In this document: positions 57,106 to 64,000 of the stretch, piece by piece
Layout of the letters: each line of letters begins with the position of its first letter
Position numbering within the stretch: the stretch's first letter is position 1
Assembly (NCBI GenBank): GCA_002287035.1
Contig: NSKG01000002.1
Coordinates: 496,001-560,000, forward strand
Length of the DNA: 64,000 bases
Source: Pseudomonas sp. WN033
GTDB lineage: Bacteria > Pseudomonadota > Gammaproteobacteria > Pseudomonadales > Pseudomonadaceae
Direction of reading: 5' to 3'
Program-made: the position numbers and the translations under genes
Notes under the pieces: generated by a model
Database searches by the model: none
Seen by the model: the letters and a program-made list of their open reading frames with translations, nothing else
What the model was told of the DNA's origin: nothing

Positions 57106-58518
57106 ATGACTGAAAAGATTCCTGTCAAAGACGTTACCACCGGCAAGGTTGAAACCTACGATCTGTACGCCAAGCGCGAGAAGATCCAGGTCCGGTCGTA
57201 CCAAGGGCTGTTCAAGAACGTCCGGCTGATCGGGGTGGGGTTTCTGTTTCTGCTGTACTTCGGTACCGCCTGGATTCAATGGGGCGGCCGTCAGGCCGTG
57301 CTCTGGGACCTGCCAGCCCGGCAGTTCCACATTTTCAGCGCCACCTTCCAGCCGCAGGACTTCTTCCTGCTGTCGTTCCTGCTGATCATCTGCGCCTTCG
57401 GCCTGTTCTTCATCACCGTGTTCGCCGGCCGGGTCTGGTGCGGCTACACTTGCCCGCAAACCGTCTGGACCTGGATTTTCATGTGGGCCGAACGGGTAAC
57501 CGAAGGTGAGCGCAACGCCCGTATCAAGCTCGACAAGGCCCCACTCAGTGCCAACAAAGTGCTACGCAAGAGCGCCAAACACAGCATCTGGCTGGGCGTC
57601 TCACTGATCACCGCGCTGACTTTTGTCGGCTACTTCACCCCAATTCGCGGACTGGTTGTCGACACCCTGACATGGCAGATCGGTGGCTGGGCCTTGTTCT
57701 GGGTATTCTTCTTCACCGCCGCCACCTATATCAACGCCGGCTGGCTGCGCGAACAGGTGTGCATCTATATGTGCCCCTACGCCCGCTTCCAGAGTGTGAT
57801 GTTCGACAAGGACACCCTGATCGTCTCCTATGACACCGCCCGCGGCGATCCGCGTGGCTCGCGGCGCAAGGACGCCGACTACAAGGCCGCCGGCCTGGGT
57901 GACTGCATCGATTGCAACGTCTGCGTCCAGGTTTGCCCGGTGGGTATCGATATTCGTGATGGCCTGCAATACGAGTGCATCGGCTGCGCCGCCTGCGTTG
58001 ATGCCTGCGACGAAATCATGGACAAGATGAACTACCCACGTGGACTGATCCGCTATACCACCGAGCACAATCTGGCCGGCGAAGAGACCAAGATCCTGCG
58101 CCCACGCCTGCTCGGCTACGGTGCAGCTCTGGCGATCATGATTGGCCTGTTCATCGTTACCGTCGGCAGCCTGGCCCAGGTCTCGCTGGATGTGGAGCGC
58201 GACCGAAATGTTCTGTATCGAGAAGTCCGCGGCGGCAACATCGAGAACGTGTATATTGTCAAAATTTTCAACAAGAGCCAGCAGGAACGCACCTACAGCC
58301 TGAGCGTTGAAGGGCACCCCGAACTGATTCTGGAAGTACCGGCCAACCGCCTGAGCGTAGAACCCAGCAGCCTGCTGCAACTGCCGGTCAACGTTCAGCT
58401 CGACCCCGGCTTCATGCAGGGCACCAACATGCCCATCGTTTTCCGTGTGACCGCCCTGGATGACGACAGTATCTCGGCCACTTCCGAGAGTCGCTTCCTT
58501 GGCCCAACTGTCAGGTAA
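57106..58518 (+). CDS. ccoG: Cytochrome c oxidase accessory protein CcoG
   Basis: A 470-residue membrane ferredoxin-like protein, a copper-reducing factor for cbb3 assembly. Seen: four to five helices, the N-terminal VWCGYTCPQTVW with a CxxxC pair, and two cubane-type sites CIDCNVCVQVCP and CIGCAACVDACDE. The last third is a beta-rich periplasmic domain (about 365-470). It starts 139 bases after ccoP, behind structured RNA. ccoH begins four bases after the stop. Confidence 0.93.
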   Translation: MTEKIPVKDVTTGKVETYDLYAKREKIQVRSYQGLFKNVRLIGVGFLFLLYFGTAWIQWGGRQAVLWDLPARQFHIFSATFQPQDFFLLSFLLIICAFGLFFITVFAGRVWCGYTCPQTVWTWIFMWAERVTEGERNARIKLDKAPLSANKVLRKSAKHSIWLGVSLITALTFVGYFTPIRGLVVDTLTWQIGGWALFWVFFFTAATYINAGWLREQVCIYMCPYARFQSVMFDKDTLIVSYDTARGDPRGSRRKDADYKAAGLGDCIDCNVCVQVCPVGIDIRDGLQYECIGCAACVDACDEIMDKMNYPRGLIRYTTEHNLAGEETKILRPRLLGYGAALAIMIGLFIVTVGSLAQVSLDVERDRNVLYREVRGGNIENVYIVKIFNKSQQERTYSLSVEGHPELILEVPANRLSVEPSSLLQLPVNVQLDPGFMQGTNMPIVFRVTALDDDSISATSESRFLGPTVR

Positions 58519-58522
58519 TTTC

Positions 58523-59038
58523 ATGACCGAGCAAGAGATCATCCCCCCGTGGTACAAGCAATTCTGGCCCTGGTTTCTGATCAGCATCCTGATCTTTGCC
58601 GTCTTCATCGGGCTGGGCCTGCTGGCTATCGCGACCCTGAACCAGGACAGCATGGTACGCGACAACTATTACAAGGAAGGCCGGGCCATCAACATGCACC
58701 TGGGGCGTGACCAGATGGCCCGCGAACTGAATCTGGTCGCCGACTTCCAGATCGACGAGCTGACCGGTGAGATCAGCCTGGAGCTGCAGGGCAAGCTGGA
58801 GAACCTGCCGGCCAACCTGCAACTGGACCTGATTTCCCCAACCCACGCCGAGCGTGATCGCAGCGTGCTGCTCAAACATGTCAGCGCCGAGCAGTATGTC
58901 GGCCAGCTTGAAGAGCCCATGCAGGGCCGCCTCTACATCGACCTCAGCGACCCCGCCCTGCCCGGTGAAGACGGCTGGCGCCTGACCGATGAACTGACCA
59001 TCAGCATGGGCCAGCCGTATCGTCTGAGCGCCCGTTAA
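58523..59038 (+). CDS. ccoH: FixH/CcoH family cbb3 oxidase assembly protein
   Basis: A 171-residue inner-membrane protein with one N-terminal helix (about 16-40, FLISILIFAVFIGLGLLAI) and a periplasmic domain with the FixH pattern (VRDNYYKEGRAINMHLGRD). It begins MTEQEIIPPWYKQFWPWF; a longer in-frame reading overlaps ccoG and is unlikely. Needed for stable cbb3 assembly. It is followed four bases on by ccoI. Confidence 0.92.
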   Translation: MTEQEIIPPWYKQFWPWFLISILIFAVFIGLGLLAIATLNQDSMVRDNYYKEGRAINMHLGRDQMARELNLVADFQIDELTGEISLELQGKLENLPANLQLDLISPTHAERDRSVLLKHVSAEQYVGQLEEPMQGRLYIDLSDPALPGEDGWRLTDELTISMGQPYRLSAR

Positions 59039-59042
59039 GTTC

Positions 59043-61496
59043 ATGCAGCCCACCGCCTGTTACCACTGTGGTGAACCGGTTCCGGCCGGCGCACCCTGGA
59101 CCTGCGATATTCTCGGCCAGCCGCGCAGTATGTGCTGTCCGGGTTGCCAGGCGGTCGCCGAGGCGATCATCGCCGGTGGGCTGGAATCCTATTATCGCCA
59201 CCGTACCGACAACGCCAGCAACCCCGAAGCCCTGCCCCGGGTACTGCAGGACGAGCTGGAAATGCTCGATCGCGCCGACATTCAGCAGCGCTATGTCGAA
59301 ACCCACGGCGATCAGCAGCAGATCCAGCTACTGGTCGAAGGTATCAGTTGCGCCGCCTGTGGCTGGCTGATCGAAAAGCGTCTGGGCCAGCTCGACGGCG
59401 TTACCGACGTCAGCCTCAACCTTGGCAATCATCGCCTGAATCTGAGCTGGCTTCCCGCACAGACCCGCCTGTCGAGCCTGCTGGCCGAACTCAAGCGCAT
59501 CGGCTACGTCGCTCACCCTTACGAAGCCGACAAGGCCAGCGAACAGATCAAGCAGGAAAATCGCCGTTACCTGAGACGCCTAGGCCTGGCCGGGTTGATG
59601 TTCATGCAGGTGATGATGGCGACCATGGCGCTGTCCCCGGAGTTCAATCAGGACCTCTCGGCGGAAATGACCATTCTGCTGCGCTGGATCAGCCTGATCA
59701 TGACCACCCCGGTGGTGTTCTACAGTTGCGCGCCATTCTTCCAGGGTGCCTGGCGTGACCTGCACAACCGTCGGCTGAGCATGGATGTGTCGGTATCGCT
59801 GGCCATTGGCGGCGCCTATCTGGCCGGCATCTGGGCCACCGTGACCCACACTGGCGAAGTGTATTTCGACTCGGTGACCATGTTCGCCTTCTTCCTGCTG
59901 GCTGGCCGCTATCTGGAACGCCGGGCCCGGCAGCGCACCGTCGAAAGCACCGCGAAACTGGTCAACCTGCTGCCGCCCAGCGCCATCCGCATCGGCACCG
60001 ATGGCCAGGGGCAGCGGATCATGCTCGACGAAATCCGCCCCGGCGACCTGCTGGAGGTCAAGCCCGGTGAAAGCATTCCGGCTGACGGCGTGATTGAGCA
60101 GGGCGTCAGCAGTATCAACGAGTCCGCCCTGTCCGGCGAATACCTGCCGCTGGCCAAGCGTAGCGGCGATGCGGTCACAGCCGGCACCCTGAATGTTGAA
60201 GGCCCCCTGCGTATCCGGGTCGGCGCGGTCGGTGAACAGACCCGGCTGTCGGCCATCGTACGCCTGCTTGAACGGGCCCAGGCAGACAAGCCACGCCTGG
60301 GCCAACTGGCTGATCAGGTCGCTCAATACTTCCTGCTGATCGTCCTCAGTGCCTCGGTGATCATTGGCGGCATCTGGTGGTGGGTAGCCAATGCCGACAC
60401 CGCCTTCTGGATCGTGCTGGCCATGCTGGTTGCCACCTGCCCCTGCGCTCTGTCACTGGCCACGCCTACCGCCCTGACCACCGCCACCGGCAGCCTGCAC
60501 AAACTGGGCCTGCTGATTACTCGTGGCCACGTACTCGAAGGCCTGACCAAAATCGATACGGTAGTGCTGGACAAGACCGGCACGCTGACCGAAGGACGCA
60601 TGACCCTGGAACGGGTCCAGCCTTTCCCTGGTCACGATGGCGAGCGCGCGCTGGAACTGGCCCGCCGCCTTGAAACCCGCTCCGAGCACCCGATTGCCCG
60701 CGCCTTTGGCCGCAGCCTGGAACCGGCAGAAACCGTTGAGAATCATCCCGGACAAGGGCTCGAGGGTATTTGCGATGGCCTGACCCTGCGAATCGGCAAG
60801 CCCGAATTCGTTGCCGCTCTGAGCGGTCAGCCCGCCCCGGCACTCCCCAACCAGCCCGGCCAGTGGCTGCTATTGGGCGACCAGCAAGGCCCGCTGGCCT
60901 GGTTCGTACTCAACGACCGCCTGCGCAGCGACGCCCCTGAGCTGATCAGCGGGCTCAAGGCTCGCGGACTGGACGTAGTGCTGTTGTCCGGCGATCACGA
61001 CCAGGTAGTCCAGCGCATGGCCCGAACCCTCGATATCGAACAGGCCATCGGCAACGCCAGCCCGGACGACAAGCTGGCCTGGGTCCAGCAACGCCAAAAC
61101 CAGGGCGCCAATGTGCTGATGCTCGGTGATGGCGTCAACGACGTACCGGTTCTGGCCAGCGCCAACATTTCCGTAGCCATGGGCGAAGCCTCTGACCTGG
61201 CCAAGACCAACGCCGATGCGGTCCTGCTCAGCAGCCACCTGAATGTCTTGCTGCAGGCACTGGACGGCGCCCACCGGACCCAGCGTATCATGATCCAGAA
61301 CCTGTTCTGGGCCAGCGCCTACAATGCCGGCATCCTGCCCCTGGCAGCCCTGGGCTGGGTCACCCCGGCCCTGGCTGCTCTGGGGATGTCCGCCAGCTCG
61401 CTGCTGGTAGTACTCAATGCCCTGCGCCTGACCCGCCTGAAAGTCCGCCCGGCAAGCCCGGCAGTGGCGCCGCTGGGCCAGGAGAAGCTCGCATGA
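59043..61496 (+). CDS. ccoI: Copper-transporting P-type ATPase CcoI
   Basis: An 817-residue P1B-type ATPase exporting Cu+ for the cbb3 centre. Seen: an N-terminal zinc-ribbon-like pair (CYHCGEPVP and CCPGCQAV), a heavy-metal-associated domain with ISCAACGWLIEKRL near residues 99-112, the actuator SGEYLPLAKRSGD, the translocation CPCALS motif at about 464-469, the phosphorylation DKTGTLT near 509, and GDGVNDVPVLA. Eight membrane helices fit the type. Its stop overlaps the ccoS start by four bases. Confidence 0.96.
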   Translation: MQPTACYHCGEPVPAGAPWTCDILGQPRSMCCPGCQAVAEAIIAGGLESYYRHRTDNASNPEALPRVLQDELEMLDRADIQQRYVETHGDQQQIQLLVEGISCAACGWLIEKRLGQLDGVTDVSLNLGNHRLNLSWLPAQTRLSSLLAELKRIGYVAHPYEADKASEQIKQENRRYLRRLGLAGLMFMQVMMATMALSPEFNQDLSAEMTILLRWISLIMTTPVVFYSCAPFFQGAWRDLHNRRLSMDVSVSLAIGGAYLAGIWATVTHTGEVYFDSVTMFAFFLLAGRYLERRARQRTVESTAKLVNLLPPSAIRIGTDGQGQRIMLDEIRPGDLLEVKPGESIPADGVIEQGVSSINESALSGEYLPLAKRSGDAVTAGTLNVEGPLRIRVGAVGEQTRLSAIVRLLERAQADKPRLGQLADQVAQYFLLIVLSASVIIGGIWWWVANADTAFWIVLAMLVATCPCALSLATPTALTTATGSLHKLGLLITRGHVLEGLTKIDTVVLDKTGTLTEGRMTLERVQPFPGHDGERALELARRLETRSEHPIARAFGRSLEPAETVENHPGQGLEGICDGLTLRIGKPEFVAALSGQPAPALPNQPGQWLLLGDQQGPLAWFVLNDRLRSDAPELISGLKARGLDVVLLSGDHDQVVQRMARTLDIEQAIGNASPDDKLAWVQQRQNQGANVLMLGDGVNDVPVLASANISVAMGEASDLAKTNADAVLLSSHLNVLLQALDGAHRTQRIMIQNLFWASAYNAGILPLAALGWVTPALAALGMSASSLLVVLNALRLTRLKVRPASPAVAPLGQEKLA

Positions 61497-61723
61497 CCGT
61501 ACTCTACGTTCTGGTGCCCATTGCCGTTGTGTTGGTGATCGTCGCCATCTGGGTATTTTCCTGGGCAGTCAACAGCGGCCAGTACGATGACCTCGACGGC
61601 CCCGCCCACAGCATCCTGTTCGACGACGAAGATCCGGCTCACCTCAAGGCCCTGCAGGAACACAACCAGGCCGAGCCCGATGCTGCGAATACTGAGGACG
61701 ACCCCGAGAAACCGCAGACATGA
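61493..61723 (+). CDS. ccoS: cbb3-type oxidase maturation protein CcoS
   Basis: A 76-residue maturation factor for haem and copper loading of CcoN. Seen: one hydrophobic helix (VPIAVVLVIVAIWVFSWAV, about 8-26), the family SGQYDDLDGPAHSILFDDE, and an acidic tail. The ATG overlaps the ccoI stop (ATGA), and the stop overlaps the next start in the same way. Confidence 0.95.
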   Translation: MTVLYVLVPIAVVLVIVAIWVFSWAVNSGQYDDLDGPAHSILFDDEDPAHLKALQEHNQAEPDAANTEDDPEKPQT

Positions 61724-62451
61724 TTGAGCTGCTACCGCTACTGCTGACCGCACTGGCCCTGGGCCTGCTCGGTGGCGGACACTGCATCGGCATGTGTGGC
61801 GGGCTGATGGGCGCCCTGACCCTGGCGATTCCCGCCGAGCAGCGCCACGGCTGGCGACTATGGCGCGTATTGCTTGGTTACAATTTTGGCCGCATCTCCA
61901 GTTACGCGCTGGCCGGCGCACTGGCCGGCAGCTTTGGCTGGCTGCTGCACAGCCTTGGCCTGGGAATCTGGCTGCGCCTGCTGGCTGGCCTGATGCTGAT
62001 CGCCATGGGCCTGTATCTGGCCAACTGGTGGGCCGGGCTGACACGGGTTGAGGCTCTCGGCCGACGACTCTGGCGCCACCTTGAACCCCGCGCCCGACGC
62101 CTGCTGCCGGTCACCCGCGCCCGTCAGGCCCTGGCACTCGGCGCACTGTGGGGCTGGTTGCCATGTGGCCTGGTCTACAGCACTTTGATCTGGGCCAGCA
62201 GTCAGGGCAGTGCCGGATTATCGGCCAGTCTGATGCTGGCCTTCGGTCTGGGCACGCTGCCAACCCTGCTGGTGACCGGGCTGGCCGCCGAACGGATGAT
62301 GGCCCTGCTGCGCCAACGCCAGGTCCGCATCAGCGCCGCGCTACTGGTGATCCTGTTTGGCCTCTGGACCTTGCCCGGCCCACACCACGGCTGGTTGATG
62401 GGTCATGGCAGCCATGACAGCGCCAGCCACAGCAGCAGTCATAGCCACTGA
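61720..62451 (+). CDS. Sulfite exporter TauE/SafE family membrane protein (cco cluster)
   Basis: A 243-residue protein with about six helices. Seen: GGGHCIGMCGGLMGALTLAIP with Cys residues near the N-terminus, and GALWGWLPCGLVYSTLIWA with another Cys, a pattern of the DsbD-gamma/UreH-like family found beside ccoS and linked to copper handling for cbb3 oxidases. The C-terminus is rich in His (several SH and HS pairs), suggesting metal binding. Coupled to ccoS by an ATGA overlap. The function is not proven. Confidence 0.85.
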   Translation: MIELLPLLLTALALGLLGGGHCIGMCGGLMGALTLAIPAEQRHGWRLWRVLLGYNFGRISSYALAGALAGSFGWLLHSLGLGIWLRLLAGLMLIAMGLYLANWWAGLTRVEALGRRLWRHLEPRARRLLPVTRARQALALGALWGWLPCGLVYSTLIWASSQGSAGLSASLMLAFGLGTLPTLLVTGLAAERMMALLRQRQVRISAALLVILFGLWTLPGPHHGWLMGHGSHDSASHSSSHSH

Positions 62452-62554
62452 TGGCACCGGCCAGCACAACCCCGTCCATTAAGCCATGGCAGAGCGGTGA
62501 CGCTTGTTGTAGGCTTGCACATATCAGGATCACTACCCTTTTGGACGCCCCCTC

Positions 62555-63286
62555 ATGACTGACGCTCTCAAACTGCGAGCCCTGCCCGAAGCCCACTGCA
62601 AGGACTGCAGCCTGGCCGCCATGTGCCTGCCCCTGTCGCTGCAAAGCGAAGAAATGGACATGCTCGACAGCATTGTCAAACGTGGCCGGCCCCTGAAGAA
62701 AGGTGAAATGCTGTTCCGTCAGGGGGATGCCTTCAGTTCGATCTACGCCCTGCGTTCCGGCGCGATCAAGACCTTTAGCCTGTCCGACAGCGGTGAGGAG
62801 CAGATCACCGGCTTCCACCTGGCCAGCGAGCTGATCGGCCTGTCCGGCATGGACAGCGAGCGCTACCCTGTTTCAGCCGTAGCCCTGGAAACCACCTCGA
62901 TCTGCGAAATCCCCTTCAGTCGTCTGGACGACCTGACCGCCAGCATGCCGCTGCTGCGCAAGCAAGTCATGCGCCTGATGAGCCGCGAAATTCGTGACGA
63001 CCAGCAGATGATGCTGCTGCTGTCGAAGAAAACCGCCGACGAGCGTATCGCCACCCTGCTGATCAACCTGTCGGCACGCTTCCGCGCCCGTGGCTATTCG
63101 GCCAAATCGTTCCGCCTGGCGATGTCACGCAACGAGATCGGCAACTACCTGGGGCTCGCGGTGGAAACCGTATCCCGGGTGTTTACCCGCTTCCAGCAGC
63201 AGGGTCTGATTGCTGCCGACGGCAAGCAGATCGACATTCTGGACCATACCCAACTCTGTGCACTGGCCGGTGGCCAGCTCGATTGA
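62555..63286 (+). CDS. anr: Anaerobic transcriptional regulator Anr (FNR type)
   Basis: A 243-residue FNR-type oxygen sensor. Seen: four cluster cysteines (Cys15, Cys18, Cys24 in [11 protein letters not shown], and Cys117 in TSICEIPF), a cyclic-nucleotide-like beta-roll, and a C-terminal helix-turn-helix with [24 protein letters not shown]. With its [4Fe-4S] cluster it dimerises without oxygen and binds TTGAT-N4-ATCAA sites, one of which is seen at 46545. The ribosome site is weak. It directly follows the cco assembly genes. Confidence 0.97.
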   Translation: MTDALKLRALPEAHCKDCSLAAMCLPLSLQSEEMDMLDSIVKRGRPLKKGEMLFRQGDAFSSIYALRSGAIKTFSLSDSGEEQITGFHLASELIGLSGMDSERYPVSAVALETTSICEIPFSRLDDLTASMPLLRKQVMRLMSREIRDDQQMMLLLSKKTADERIATLLINLSARFRARGYSAKSFRLAMSRNEIGNYLGLAVETVSRVFTRFQQQGLIAADGKQIDILDHTQLCALAGGQLD

Positions 63287-63310
63287 CCGCCTTGCAGGAT
63301 CGATTGCCCC

Positions 63311-63856
63311 ATGATTTTTGACGAGTACACCATCAAGTCGCTGATCCGCCCGGTACCGGACTTCCCCAAGCCTGGCGTGGTGTTCCGCGACATTACCCCG
63401 CTCTACCAGTCACCACGGGCCATGCGCATGGTTGCCGACAGCCTGATCCAGCGCTATGTCGAGTCCCCGGTGACCCACATTGGCGCAATTGATGCGCGCG
63501 GTTTTCTGCTCGGCGCAGTCCTGGCCTATGAGCTGAACAAGCCGCTGGTGCTGTTCCGCAAGGCCGGCAAACTCCCGGCTGACACCCTCAGCGAAAGCTA
63601 TACCTCCGAGTATGGCGAATGTCATATCGAGGTACAGCGTGACGCCCTGCACGGTGGCGAACAGGTACTGCTGCTGGACGATCTGATCGCTACTGGCGGA
63701 ACCTTCCTGGCTGCCGCCCGTCTGATCAAGCAACTCGGTGCAGAAGTCTACGAAGCCGCTGCCATCATCGACCTGCCCGACCTGGGTGGCTCGCGGCGCA
63801 TGCAGGATGCAGACATCCCGACCTTCACCCTGTGCGCCTTCGAAGAAAACGAGTAA
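63311..63856 (+). CDS. apt: Adenine phosphoribosyltransferase
   Basis: A 181-residue purine salvage enzyme making AMP from adenine and PRPP. Seen: [45 protein letters not shown], and the PRPP loop [12 protein letters not shown] (about 118-129). The ATG follows anr by 24 bases, so co-transcription is possible. An imperfect GC hairpin (63864-63885) lies after it. Confidence 0.96.
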   Translation: MIFDEYTIKSLIRPVPDFPKPGVVFRDITPLYQSPRAMRMVADSLIQRYVESPVTHIGAIDARGFLLGAVLAYELNKPLVLFRKAGKLPADTLSESYTSEYGECHIEVQRDALHGGEQVLLLDDLIATGGTFLAAARLIKQLGAEVYEAAAIIDLPDLGGSRRMQDADIPTFTLCAFEENE

Positions 63857-63914
63857 ACCTTCTGCCCGCCTCGTCCGGGGCGGGCTCGCCAACCTGTTAG
63901 CCTGACCGGATACC

Positions 63915-64000
63915 ATGAGCACGACCCTGAACGCGACCCAACCCTGGCGCCAGCGCCTGGCGGAGTGGATTGAAAGCCCCCGCAGTCAATTTCTGATCAT
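63915..64000 (+). CDS. N-terminal fragment of a following gene
   Basis: The last 86 bases read as an open frame from an ATG at 63915: MSTTLNATQPWRQRLAEW, then IESPRSQFLII, which runs off the window. The end turns hydrophobic, which fits the start of a membrane protein such as a small ion channel, but this is a guess. No clear ribosome site. Confidence 0.4.
   Translation, partial: MSTTLNATQPWRQRLAEWIESPRSQFLI

Noticed and set aside
62519-62535. Possible Anr box upstream of anr (TTGCACATATCAGG)
   Set aside because: The half-sites are one base too close and the left one differs at two positions.

Overview
The window is a high-GC, gene-dense chromosome segment from a gammaproteobacterium of the Pseudomonas lineage. 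Every recognisable protein reads as a pseudomonad orthologue. Two blocks match the remembered order of P. aeruginosa: htpG - DUF599 - braB - sucDC - lpdG - sucBA - sdhBADC - gltA, and ccoNOQP - ccoGHIS - anr - apt. A relative such as Halopseudomonas is plausible but is an inference; no 16S gene or marker in the window settles it. I saw no prophage, insertion sequence, CRISPR array or plasmid gene.

Layout. 1-3.5 kb is an accessory patch: the start of a dienelactone-hydrolase-like gene, an FAD monooxygenase, a LysR regulator broken by a one-base deletion, and an SDR oxidoreductase. 3.7-10.4 kb holds htpG behind a near-perfect heat-shock (sigma-32) promoter, a membrane protein with two hotdog thioesterases, a small lipoprotein, a DUF599 protein and the BraB amino-acid carrier. 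10.5-23.5 kb is a TCA-cycle block on the minus strand (sucD, sucC, lpdG, sucB, sucA, sdhB, sdhA, sdhD, sdhC), with citrate synthase gltA diverging from it. Together these cover citrate synthesis and 2-oxoglutarate to fumarate. The block has several hairpins between genes and palindromes in the gltA-sdhC gap.

23.6-32.5 kb holds a YkgJ cysteine-cluster protein, a beta-hydroxyacid dehydrogenase, an RND efflux pair, ppnP, a YbgC-like thioesterase and a lysine/arginine-type decarboxylase. 32.5-32.9 kb is a tRNA-Ala, tRNA-Glu, tRNA-Ala operon with its own promoter and terminator. 33-46 kb holds gltX, a LysR regulator divergent from an EmrAB-type pump, a DUF5610 protein, a rhodanese, a spermidine-synthase-like protein, a class II DAHP synthase, an ABC exporter, an EamA transporter and a small unknown protein. 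46-53.5 kb holds a universal stress protein with an upstream ANR/FNR box, a TorF-type porin, dcd, apbC/mrp, a TRAP transporter and an alpha/beta hydrolase.

53.8-64 kb is the cbb3 cytochrome oxidase operon with its assembly genes (ccoG, ccoH, ccoI, ccoS, a TauE/SafE-type protein), then the oxygen sensor anr, apt, and the start of one more gene. The TCA block feeds electrons to the quinone pool through SdhABCD. The cbb3 oxidase is a terminal acceptor at low oxygen, and Anr is the matching regulator.

No clearly undescribed system is visible. The more interesting signals are non-coding: two families of dispersed palindromic repeats, a roughly 107-bp nested inverted repeat, Shine-Dalgarno sequences held in hairpins, structured gaps inside the TCA and cco clusters, and predicted sigma-32, sigma-54 and ANR sites. 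All function calls rest on reading the translated sequence and on recalled family knowledge; no database search was run.
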